A stretch of 39,800 nt of DNA. Source: CAZFHP01 sp964519365. GTDB lineage: Bacteria; Babelota; Babeliae; Babelales; RVW-14. Position 1 is the stretch's first letter; the number at the start of each line of letters is the position of its first letter. Positions 8,552 through 15,350 of the stretch are shown here, in pieces. Made by a program: the position numbers and the translations under genes. The DNA lies in NCBI GenBank assembly GCA_964519365.1, contig CAZFHP010000010.1, forward strand, positions 1 to 39,800, in the 5' to 3' direction. Under the pieces are notes generated by a model. That model was not told where the DNA came from and made no database searches. It worked only from the letters and a program-made list of their open reading frames with translations.

Positions 8552-8848
8552 TTAAATTGTCCCCTGAATTTCTATTTCTGGTTCTAGGCCAAGTTTATCG
8601 AAAACATACTCCCTAGAGATATCACAATTTATTTTTATTGTTTTCTTACGCGCCGTAAGCCCTTTAATAATCGCAACATCTTCTTGCACAATAGACAATT
8701 TTTTGCTCAAAAATTTCACGAGTTCTTTGTTCGCTTTTCCCTTTTCAGGAAAGCTTTTCAAGAAACATTTTATATTTCCAGAGCGATCCCGTTCAAAACG
8801 TTGCTTTCCTGAGTTTGGAACAACTTTAATTTCAAGTATTACAGCCAT
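8552..8848 (-). CDS. DUF167 (YggU-family) small protein
   Basis: A 98-residue protein. Seen: the DUF167 pattern EIKVVPNSGKQRF...GNIKCFLKSFPEKGKANKELVKFLSKKL followed by VAIIKGLTARKKTIKI, matching the family's 'V.P.a....v......v.....p.eGkAN..li..la..l' and 'v.i..G..sr.K.v.i' blocks. The family forms a small alpha/beta fold of unknown biochemical role. No strong Shine-Dalgarno precedes the ATG. It heads a leftward unit with gspF and has a candidate promoter at 8908-8936. Confidence 0.85.
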   Translation of the reverse strand: MAVILEIKVVPNSGKQRFERDRSGNIKCFLKSFPEKGKANKELVKFLSKKLSIVQEDVAIIKGLTARKKTIKINCDISREYVFDKLGLEPEIEIQGTI

Positions 8849-8907
8849 AATCGAAACCCATTTTAAATTTTTTTAAAAAAAACGAGACAATTTTTTCAAT
8901 ATCTTTT

Positions 8908-8936
8908 ATATTAACGTAAAAAGTTGATCCATCCAA
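8908..8936 (-). promoter_or_regulatory. Candidate sigma-70 promoter for DUF167-gspF
   Basis: On the minus strand TTGGAT (8936-8931), 17-bp spacer, TAATAT (8913-8908). It would start transcription about 50 nt before the DUF167 ATG. It lies back to back with the rightward tRNA promoter at 8941. Confidence 0.4.
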
Positions 8937-8940
8937 TTTT

Positions 8941-8970
8941 TTGACATACTATATGCACATAAAGTATAGT
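8941..8970 (+). promoter_or_regulatory. Sigma-70 promoter of the tRNA-Arg-Ser-Ser operon
   Basis: A consensus TTGACA at 8941-8946, an 18-bp spacer and TATAGT at 8965-8970. The tRNA-Arg 5' end lies 12 nt after the -10 box, which fits a short processed leader. Confidence 0.75.
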
Positions 8971-8982
8971 GCATTAAAATTT

Positions 8983-9056
8983 GCGCCCATAGCTCAACTG
9001 GATAGAGTATCAGACTACGAATCTGACGGTTAGAGGTTCGAATCCTCTTGGGCGCA
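8983..9056 (+). tRNA. tRNA-Arg (ACG)
   Basis: Acceptor GCGCCCA pairs with TGGGCGC, discriminator A. Anticodon stem TCAGA/TCTGA encloses CTACGAA, anticodon ACG. T-loop GTTCGAATC. CCA is not encoded (TTT follows), unlike the other intact tRNAs in the window. ACG normally needs A34-to-inosine editing by TadA to read all CGN codons. Confidence 0.96.
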
Positions 9057-9090
9057 TTTAAAAACAAAATCTTTGAAAAACAGTTTGTGC

Positions 9091-9182
9091 GGAGAGATGG
9101 CTGAGTGGTCGAAAGCGCTCGCCTGCTAAGTGAGTATCTGGGGAAACCCGGATCGAGGGTTCGAATCCCTCTCTCTCCGCCA
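9091..9182 (+). tRNA. tRNA-Ser (GCT)
   Basis: Acceptor GGAGAGA pairs with TCTCTCC, discriminator G, encoded CCA. The anticodon loop CTGCTAA gives GCT, and a long variable arm (TATCTGGGGAAACCCGGATC region) confirms a class II serine tRNA. It is 34 nt after tRNA-Arg. Confidence 0.96.
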
Positions 9183-9215
9183 TAACATCACACAACATAA
9201 AATATCTTGGCAAAT

Positions 9216-9307
9216 GGAGAGGTGGCAGAGTGGTTGAATGCAACGGTCTTGAAAACCGTCATTCCGGGAAACCGGAATCGGGAGTTCGAATCTCCCCCTC
9301 TCCGCCA
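9216..9307 (+). tRNA. tRNA-Ser (TGA)
   Basis: Acceptor GGAGAGG pairs with CCTCTCC, discriminator G, encoded CCA. Anticodon stem ACGGT/ACCGT with loop CTTGAAA, anticodon TGA. Long variable arm ATTCCGGGAAACCGGAAT. It is 33 nt after the other Ser tRNA; no terminator separates it from the exported hydrolase gene that begins 45 nt downstream. Confidence 0.96.
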
Positions 9308-9352
9308 AAAGTATATTTTTAAGTATTTTCATAAAATAATTCGGGTGGGTTC

Positions 9353-10435
9353 ATGCGTTTACTTTTTGTTTTTACTTTTTTCTCTTTTTCTCTTTTTTTG
9401 CCATCTTTTTCAGGTTACAACAACACTCAAGAAAACGACATAACAGACTCGTTTTTCATACGAAGTAACAAAACAGACAGCACTATTTCGCTTCCCACAA
9501 AAATAATAAAAAAACATAGTAATTTCACACTTTTAGATAAAAACGAAACTCTAGCATCAGGACAAGACATCACACTTCTAACGCCAAGTAAGCTTAAAAT
9601 CCCTGCAACTTTTTTTGATCGCAAAAGCAACAAAGTCATCGTCTTAGGCCAAGGGTTTCCCGGGCCAAGAAAATGCACCCTTTATTTTGCTCGCGTTTTT
9701 CATGATTATGATATCATTGTTTTTGACTATCGTTGGCATACAATGCTTGATAATTGGTACGACTTGATTACATATATTTTCTCATTTTCAACTCTAACAT
9801 CTCCCGCAACAAATTTCGTTTACGCTGTTCATGAAGAAATCGCTACTGTCGTCAATTATCTTAAATCTCTAAAAAACTATGATTCAATAATTGGCCTTGG
9901 TGAATGCTATAGCACATTAACGTTTCCAATGGCACAAAATATCGAACGCAAAAAAAATAATCGACAACTGTTTTCAAAACTCATTTTAGACAGCTGCTGG
10001 CTCTCGCTGCTTGATCTTAACAAGCAAATTCTTCTTGAACCATGGCTAATAGCAGATCATTCTAAACAGGCAACCCCTAAATGCCTTAAAGCATTTTTAC
10101 AGCACCCACTTGTTCACACACCAATTATGTCAATAGCTCGTGCAATAACGCCAGATCTAACAATCAAACCATATCTCAATCACATACAAAACACACCTAT
10201 ATTATTTGTTCACAGCACAAAAGACTCTCTTGTTCCATATAAAAATACGTTTGAAGAAATTTGGCAAGCAACAAGAAAAACTTCCAAAGCTTCTTTTATC
10301 ACACAATATCCCCATGTTAAAAATGCAAAAAACCCAGGTCTTTACTATCACGTCTGCAATCTCTTTTGCACCGAAAAAACTATCGATAGTTTTTTACAAA
10401 AACTCCCAAGCGATACTTTAAACCATGATGCGTAA
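9353..10435 (+). CDS. Exported alpha/beta-hydrolase-fold protein with Cys nucleophile, copy A
   Basis: A 360-residue protein with a signal peptide (residues 1 to about 20, ending SFSLFLPSFS). After a beta-rich N-terminal segment (about 30-95) comes an alpha/beta-hydrolase-like core: VIVLGQGF (oxyanion region), DYDIIVFDYRWH, nucleophile elbow G183-E-C185-Y-S187, acid D291 in VHSTKDSLVPYKN and a likely catalytic H321 (YPHVKNAK). The usual G-x-S-x-G serine is replaced by cysteine, as in dienelactone hydrolases. Substrate unknown. The ATG at 9353 has GGGTGGG just upstream. Promoter could be that of the tRNAs. Its last 11 nt overlap its paralogue. Similarity is by motif order only. Confidence 0.65.
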   Translation: MRLLFVFTFFSFSLFLPSFSGYNNTQENDITDSFFIRSNKTDSTISLPTKIIKKHSNFTLLDKNETLASGQDITLLTPSKLKIPATFFDRKSNKVIVLGQGFPGPRKCTLYFARVFHDYDIIVFDYRWHTMLDNWYDLITYIFSFSTLTSPATNFVYAVHEEIATVVNYLKSLKNYDSIIGLGECYSTLTFPMAQNIERKKNNRQLFSKLILDSCWLSLLDLNKQILLEPWLIADHSKQATPKCLKAFLQHPLVHTPIMSIARAITPDLTIKPYLNHIQNTPILFVHSTKDSLVPYKNTFEEIWQATRKTSKASFITQYPHVKNAKNPGLYYHVCNLFCTEKTIDSFLQKLPSDTLNHDA

Positions 10436-11462
10436 AATAAAATATACGGGCGCATTATTCTTTATGCTCCCCCTTTTTGCGTATGCACAAGTACAAATAA
10501 TCTCAGATACTGGAAAACTAAAACATCCGTTTTTTATAAAAAGCAAAACAGACGAGATTATTACACTTACACCCGAAGCTATAACAAAAAATAGCAGCTT
10601 TAAACTTTTGGACAAAGAAAAAACAAAAAAATCTGGCCAAAATATTACGCTAAAAACACCTAGAGGTCTAGATGTTCCCGTAACGTTTTTTGATCGCAAA
10701 AGCAATAAAGCAATCGTATTAGGGCAAGGCCTAAACAACCCTAAAGAACAGGGCCTCTATTTTGCACGCATTTTCCATGACTATGACATCATTATTTTTG
10801 ATTACCGTTGGAAAAACTTTCTCTCGTATATATTCAGCCCAACAACACTTATAACACCCATGACAAGCTTTGTCTTTGCCCCTCAAGAAGAAGTCATTAC
10901 TGTCGTTAATTATCTAAAGTCTCTTAAAAATTATGACTCTATAATTGGCCGTGGACAATGCTATAGCGCTTTTCTTTTTGCAATGGCTCAAACGCTTGAG
11001 CAAAAAAATAATCGTCAACTATTTTCAAAGCTTATATTAGACAGCTGCTGGCTTTCTTTGACCAACTTTCTTGAACAAATTTCTCTTGACCCATGGCTAC
11101 TTCCTCGCTCAATACACGGCGGAACCCCTAAGTTTTTAAAATCCATTTTAAACAACCCCATTATACATATTCCAATGATGGAAATCATAAAACAAATAAC
11201 GCCAAACATATCAATCAAACCGTATCTTAATAAATTACACACGACACCCATATTATTTATTCATGGACAAAACGATTTTATTGTTCCCTACGAACAAGCA
11301 TTTGAAAAAATCTGGCAAGAAACTCTCTTTGCCCCCAAAGCTGCATTTATAACACCAGAAAAGCACGTGCTCAACGCAAAAAACGCCGCTCTTTATTATC
11401 ATATCTGCAATCTCTTTTGTGCCGAAACAACCATTGAAAACTTTCTCAAAAAACTCTTATAA
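10425..11462 (+). CDS. Exported alpha/beta-hydrolase-fold protein with Cys nucleophile, copy B
   Basis: A 345-residue tandem paralogue of the gene before it, aligning along the full length. Seen: signal peptide (cleavage after AYA near residue 21), beta-rich N-terminal segment ending in VTFFDRKSNKAIVLGQG, DYDIIIFDYRWK, nucleophile elbow G-Q-C179-Y-S, acid D284 (IHGQNDFIVPYE) and H314 (PEKHVLNAKN). The C/D/H trio is conserved in both copies, supporting catalysis rather than decay. Compared with copy A it lacks about ten residues after DYRW (the LDNWYDLIT stretch). Start is ATG at 10425 or 10428 inside the end of copy A, implying coupled translation. Function unknown. Confidence 0.65.
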   Translation: MMRKIKYTGALFFMLPLFAYAQVQIISDTGKLKHPFFIKSKTDEIITLTPEAITKNSSFKLLDKEKTKKSGQNITLKTPRGLDVPVTFFDRKSNKAIVLGQGLNNPKEQGLYFARIFHDYDIIIFDYRWKNFLSYIFSPTTLITPMTSFVFAPQEEVITVVNYLKSLKNYDSIIGRGQCYSAFLFAMAQTLEQKNNRQLFSKLILDSCWLSLTNFLEQISLDPWLLPRSIHGGTPKFLKSILNNPIIHIPMMEIIKQITPNISIKPYLNKLHTTPILFIHGQNDFIVPYEQAFEKIWQETLFAPKAAFITPEKHVLNAKNAALYYHICNLFCAETTIENFLKKLL

Positions 11463-11466
11463 TTTT

Positions 11467-11495
11467 TTGCCAAGCAATCGCTTTTCAAGTACAAT
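11467..11495 (+). promoter_or_regulatory. Candidate sigma-70 promoter of the exported glycosyltransferase operon
   Basis: TTGCCA (11467-11472), 17-bp spacer, TACAAT (11490-11495), about 40 bp before the first GT32 gene at 11535. It lies just after the stop of hydrolase copy B and would let the glycosyltransferases be transcribed separately. Confidence 0.5.
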
Positions 11496-11534
11496 ACTGT
11501 TTGGATTAAAACCAAAAAAAAGAGAAAAGAGTGC

Positions 11535-12806
11535 ATGAAAAAGTCTATTTATTTTTTTTTGATTTTCTTGCCTATCTTATCCCATACGAAACTGCACGCG
11601 CTTACTATTGCCAAACTTAACTTAAATTCTATATCGCTTTACAACAAAACAGATAGCAAACAAGCACTGACAATAATTTTGCAAAAAAAATGTCCATCAT
11701 GTCCCCGCTTGCACGAAACTTACAAAAAAATAGTTTCGCTTGAAAAAAAAGAAACAGCACGCATACAAGAATCTCCAGATATTATCAAACACATACAAGC
11801 ACACGACAAAACGATATTTCTAAACTTCAAAACACTAAAAAACAAACCCCCAACGATAACTTTAAACACAAAACAAACAGACGATTTCCCCGTGTATATC
11901 TCTTTTGAGCAAACACTTAAAAACAACCCAGAATACAAAACACTTATCAAAAAACACGAAGATTATATCAAGAGTATCCCCAAAAATATTAAACCCAAAA
12001 TGTTCTTTGACAAGTTAAAAAAACTTTACGCAAAAAATTTTTCTTCACAAAAAATAAAAGCTCTTCTATCAAGCAAAACAAACAACAATCCCAAAATCCC
12101 CCGAATTATTCATCAAATCTGGTTCAATTATCCCCTAGAACAACAATGGAAACTTTGGCAAAACAAAAACAAAGCAAAACATCAAGAATGGGAGTTTATA
12201 CTGTGGAACGAAAAATTAATTCAGGAAAAATTCCCAGAAAAATTACAGAACCAAAAAATCTTCGACGAAGCAAAACTTATGAAAGATTATGCAACTATGT
12301 CCAAAATAGTCCGTTACGAAATTCTAAATAAGTTTGGCGGCCTTTATCTGGATCCAGATATCGTATGTTACGAGTCATTTGATATACTTCACACTCTGTG
12401 CGACTTTTATGCAGGCCTGGGAAGATTCTATAAATCGTTTGGTGCAATTAATAATGGGGTTATTGGCTCACGCCCTAATCATCCCATAATACAAGAATGT
12501 ATCGATATCATAAAAAAACATGAAACAAAACCAAAGGGCTTTTACGATTGGACAAAACATAACCTCGCAACCCAACCCTTAACAGAAGCTGTCTATAAAA
12601 AAGCCGGTATAAAAAATAAAGAGAAAAATAATATTGATACTATTTTTCCCCGAACATTCTTCGATGGGAATAACGTAAAAAAAGAATTTTATCACACACA
12701 ACCTATTTGCGAAGCATCATACACACACATTAAGCATAACCCAGAAGCTTTTTGTAGCCGCGGAGTTTATACTTACACGTTAACACAAAAACAAGAAAAA
12801 TCATGA
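11535..12806 (+). CDS. Exported GT32/DXD glycosyltransferase, copy A
   Basis: A 423-residue protein. Seen: signal peptide (cleavage after LHA near residue 22); a beta-rich N-terminal region with C53-P-S-C56; then a GT32 (OCH1/TcdA-like 'DXD sugar-binding') domain: KIPRIIHQIWF, WEFILWNE, ATMSKIVRYEILNKFGGLYLDPDIVCYE with D273-P-D275 as the metal/nucleotide-sugar motif, then GAINNGVIGSRPNHPII. GT32 domains are retaining enzymes used in fungal Golgi glycosylation, bacterial polysaccharide synthesis and host-modifying toxins. Export signal plus nucleotide-sugar dependence suggests action in a host compartment (inference). GAAAAGAG precedes the ATG. It overlaps the next GT32 gene by 4 nt. Confidence 0.82.
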   Translation: MKKSIYFFLIFLPILSHTKLHALTIAKLNLNSISLYNKTDSKQALTIILQKKCPSCPRLHETYKKIVSLEKKETARIQESPDIIKHIQAHDKTIFLNFKTLKNKPPTITLNTKQTDDFPVYISFEQTLKNNPEYKTLIKKHEDYIKSIPKNIKPKMFFDKLKKLYAKNFSSQKIKALLSSKTNNNPKIPRIIHQIWFNYPLEQQWKLWQNKNKAKHQEWEFILWNEKLIQEKFPEKLQNQKIFDEAKLMKDYATMSKIVRYEILNKFGGLYLDPDIVCYESFDILHTLCDFYAGLGRFYKSFGAINNGVIGSRPNHPIIQECIDIIKKHETKPKGFYDWTKHNLATQPLTEAVYKKAGIKNKEKNNIDTIFPRTFFDGNNVKKEFYHTQPICEASYTHIKHNPEAFCSRGVYTYTLTQKQEKS

Positions 12807-14164
12807 TCACAATACTCTTATTAACTATTCTTAGTTTAACAAATTATATCCATAGCATTAACATAAGCAAACTTGCTCTGGATAAAATCACACTTCAAAA
12901 TAATACGCATAAGCAACAATCTGGAGCTGTTACATTCAAAACAAAATGTCCAACCTGTTCTGATACATATATTTTAGACCAAAACTTTTCTCTTGCCCCT
13001 CACAAACAAATAAACCTAAGAAACAAGCATAGCAAAATCCAAGACATTAAACTTCGTAACACATCAGGTTATCTTTTTTTTCAAGAACAAAAAAAATACA
13101 ACAGAAACATCATATCCATTCAAAAAGATAAAATCCCTGACTTCCCTATTGATCTTAATTTTTATTCATCAATCGATCCACATAATTTAAGAAAGTGTAT
13201 CAAAGAATCTCCTCACTTTTCAAAAGAGTTGCCTCAAAATGTAAAACCCATGGAATTTTTGAAGTTCTTACATACGTTTTACAAAAAAAACTCATTTGCT
13301 CAAAATTTATCGCTTCGCGCAAACATTCACAAAAAACCATTTCGCATCCCCCCAATAATTCATCAAGTCTGGCTTGGTAACCCCATGCCCAATTTATATC
13401 GACAATGGCAAAAAACATGGCGTAAAAATCATCCAAATTGGCGTTTTATTTGCTGGACTGAAGAATTACTAAAGAAACACTTTCCTAATGGCTTATACAA
13501 TCAAGTTTCTTTTGATCAAGCACAAGAACAAAATATTTATGCCAAAATGTCTGATATTGCTCGCTACGAAATTATCTATAAGTACGGTGGCACATATGTC
13601 GATAGCGATAGCATCTGTTTTGAATCACTTGACATATTACACCGTATGTACGATTTTTATGGGGCAATAGAAAGAATGTCATTCACACTATCCTGCGGCA
13701 ATTCTTTTATCGGGGCAAAGCCATACCATCCAACACTCAAAAAAGCAACGACATGCATCAAAGAATACGAAAATAAAGAAATCACGGTCCCCTATTGGTC
13801 AAACAAAACAGCGAAAGACAGGCGCGTTGCCCACACGCTTATGACAACAGGGCCTGGTCTTTTTACAAAAGCCGTTTATCTATCGTTTAGCAAAACCCTC
13901 AACACAAAAAAACACAAAAACAATACCATCGATATTATTCTCCCATACAAATATCTCTTCCCTCCAAACAACCGCCGCAAAAAAGTTTCACCAGCAGCCT
14001 TCTGTTACCACGACTATGATTGCCCACCTGTAAAACAAAATTTTCAAAATCATTGGGTAAACCCCTATCCAGACAGCGTAAGCCCCGATATTTCAACTCC
14101 CAATAGCTCAAATTTAAAACAAAAAATCTTAAACCCAAATAACTTCGAAAATAACACACAATGA
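12803..14164 (+). CDS. Exported GT32/DXD glycosyltransferase, copy B
   Basis: A 453-residue paralogue of the gene before it. Seen: signal peptide (about residues 1-18), N-terminal region with C49-P-T-C52 in the same position as copy A, then IPPIIHQVWLGNPMP, NWRFICWTEELL, AKMSDIARYEIIYKYGGTYVDSDSICFES with D267-S-D269, and GNSFIGAKPYHPTL. The motif set of a GT32 catalytic core is complete. The C-terminal 100 residues differ from copy A and are Pro/Asn-rich, perhaps acceptor-specific. Start ATG overlaps the upstream TGA by 4 nt and the stop overlaps the GT2 ATG by 4 nt, so the three enzymes are probably produced together. Confidence 0.82.
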   Translation: MITILLLTILSLTNYIHSINISKLALDKITLQNNTHKQQSGAVTFKTKCPTCSDTYILDQNFSLAPHKQINLRNKHSKIQDIKLRNTSGYLFFQEQKKYNRNIISIQKDKIPDFPIDLNFYSSIDPHNLRKCIKESPHFSKELPQNVKPMEFLKFLHTFYKKNSFAQNLSLRANIHKKPFRIPPIIHQVWLGNPMPNLYRQWQKTWRKNHPNWRFICWTEELLKKHFPNGLYNQVSFDQAQEQNIYAKMSDIARYEIIYKYGGTYVDSDSICFESLDILHRMYDFYGAIERMSFTLSCGNSFIGAKPYHPTLKKATTCIKEYENKEITVPYWSNKTAKDRRVAHTLMTTGPGLFTKAVYLSFSKTLNTKKHKNNTIDIILPYKYLFPPNNRRKKVSPAAFCYHDYDCPPVKQNFQNHWVNPYPDSVSPDISTPNSSNLKQKILNPNNFENNTQ

Positions 14165-15123
14165 TTTACACAATAGCCCACACCCTTTTTCTTTTATTCT
14201 TTCTCTCGCCAGCTTTTATGCTTCAAAGCAAAAATACACACACACACACACCCAAAATCCCGTTACAAAAAAACTTTTCCAAAGCATCACACCTTCGCCA
14301 AAAACAAACACTCCCCACAAAAAACAAACAATTCATTATCATGATCGCTTCGTACAACAATAAAAAATGGTACAAACTCAATCTGTCGTCTATCTTCAAT
14401 CAAACCTACAAATGCTATCGAATAATCTATATCGACGATAACTCTTCAGACCAAACAGGCGATCTTGTCAAAAAATATATACTAAAGCACGGCTTTCAAA
14501 CGAAAACGATACTTATCAAAAACAAATCACAACATGGTGCCCTTGAAAATATTTACAACGCCATTCACAAACATTGCAAAGATAACGACATTATCGTCAT
14601 TGTCGACGGCGACGACTGGCTAGCCCACCCAAACGTTCTTTCGTATTTAAACAAGATTTATAGCGATCCAAACGTTTGGATGACATACGGTCAAGCAATT
14701 TGTTATCCAAGAGATACCATTCATAATGCCTGTCAAATACCAACAAAAATCATCAAAAAGAACAGTTTCAGGAAATGCGACTGGGTAAAAACTTTAAAAT
14801 CCTATTGGCCCGCAGATCATTTACGAACTTTTTATACTTGGCTCTTTAAAAAAATAAAAAAAGAAGATTTGCAACACGAAAACAAATTTTTTACAGCAGC
14901 AACAGATGTTGCAGCTATGGTACCTATGCTTGAAATGGCAGGAACTCACAGTAAATTTATTTCTGATATTTTGTATGTTTACAATCAAAAGAATCCACTA
15001 AACTTATTTAAAATTAAACATAACAAGCAACAGACTAATTGTAAGATTATTTGCAAGAAACAAAAGTATAAACCTATTTTCACTCAAACGTCCCAGAATA
15101 AATCCCGTTTACATACGCTTTAA
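14161..15123 (+). CDS. Exported GT2-type glycosyltransferase
   Basis: A 320-residue GT-A protein. Seen: hydrophobic N-terminus (about residues 3-20) that could be a signal peptide or anchor, a Thr/His spacer encoded by an ACAC microsatellite-like run, then a GT2 core: FIIMIASYNNKKW, IDDNSSDQTGDL, DNDIIVIVDGDDWLAHPNVL (acidic motif D149-G-D151-D152), and a C-terminal region with YWPADHLRTFYTWLFKKI, common in GT2 proteins. Donor and acceptor cannot be told. It is third in the exported glycosyltransferase operon. Its 3' end overlaps, in the opposite direction, the remnant of a small secreted-protein gene (15080-15318), so the last C-terminal residues may have been recently altered. Confidence 0.75.
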   Translation: MIYTIAHTLFLLFFLSPAFMLQSKNTHTHTPKIPLQKNFSKASHLRQKQTLPTKNKQFIIMIASYNNKKWYKLNLSSIFNQTYKCYRIIYIDDNSSDQTGDLVKKYILKHGFQTKTILIKNKSQHGALENIYNAIHKHCKDNDIIVIVDGDDWLAHPNVLSYLNKIYSDPNVWMTYGQAICYPRDTIHNACQIPTKIIKKNSFRKCDWVKTLKSYWPADHLRTFYTWLFKKIKKEDLQHENKFFTAATDVAAMVPMLEMAGTHSKFISDILYVYNQKNPLNLFKIKHNKQQTNCKIICKKQKYKPIFTQTSQNKSRLHTL

Positions 15124-15318
15124 ACTCATCAAGTTCCTTCTTTTTGAACCCTTGACGGCCCTCATTCCCCTTAACCCACTGAAAACAAGCTCAAACATTT
15201 TCAACAGGATTTATAATCCACTCAAGTAATCGTTGTGCAATGGGAATAATTGGATCTATTATATAGGCTTCCCCCAGCCTGCCAAACAAAACACAAACAA
15301 CAAAACCCGTTTCTTCAT
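15080..15318 (-). pseudogene. Decayed gene for a small secreted protein
   Basis: An ATG at 15318 with a strong GGGGGAGA ribosome site begins a peptide that looks like a signal sequence (MKKRVLLFVFCLAGWG) but stops after 19 codons. Adding one G to the run of five Gs near 15272 restores a frame reading EAYIIDPIIPIAQRLLEWI, then INPVENV, an in-frame TGA, then ACFQWVKGNEGRQGFKKKEL and on to TGA at 15080. Total would be about 79 residues. The two separate lesions argue for decay rather than a single sequencing error, though a single-base error plus one real stop is possible. Its 3' end overlaps the end of the convergent GT2 gene. I do not recognise the family. Confidence 0.55.
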
Positions 15319-15350
15319 CTAGAATCTCCCCCAAAAAACCAAATTTACAA

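Noticed and set aside
9058..9443. Open frames on both strands across the two tRNA-Ser genes
   Set aside because: They translate tRNA sequence (for example the peptide pattern AEREGFEPSIR is a known tRNA shadow).
14240..14270. ACAC repeat near the start of the GT2 gene as a phase-variation tract
   Set aside because: The run is short and its unit codes Thr-His in frame without interruption; nothing shows length variation.
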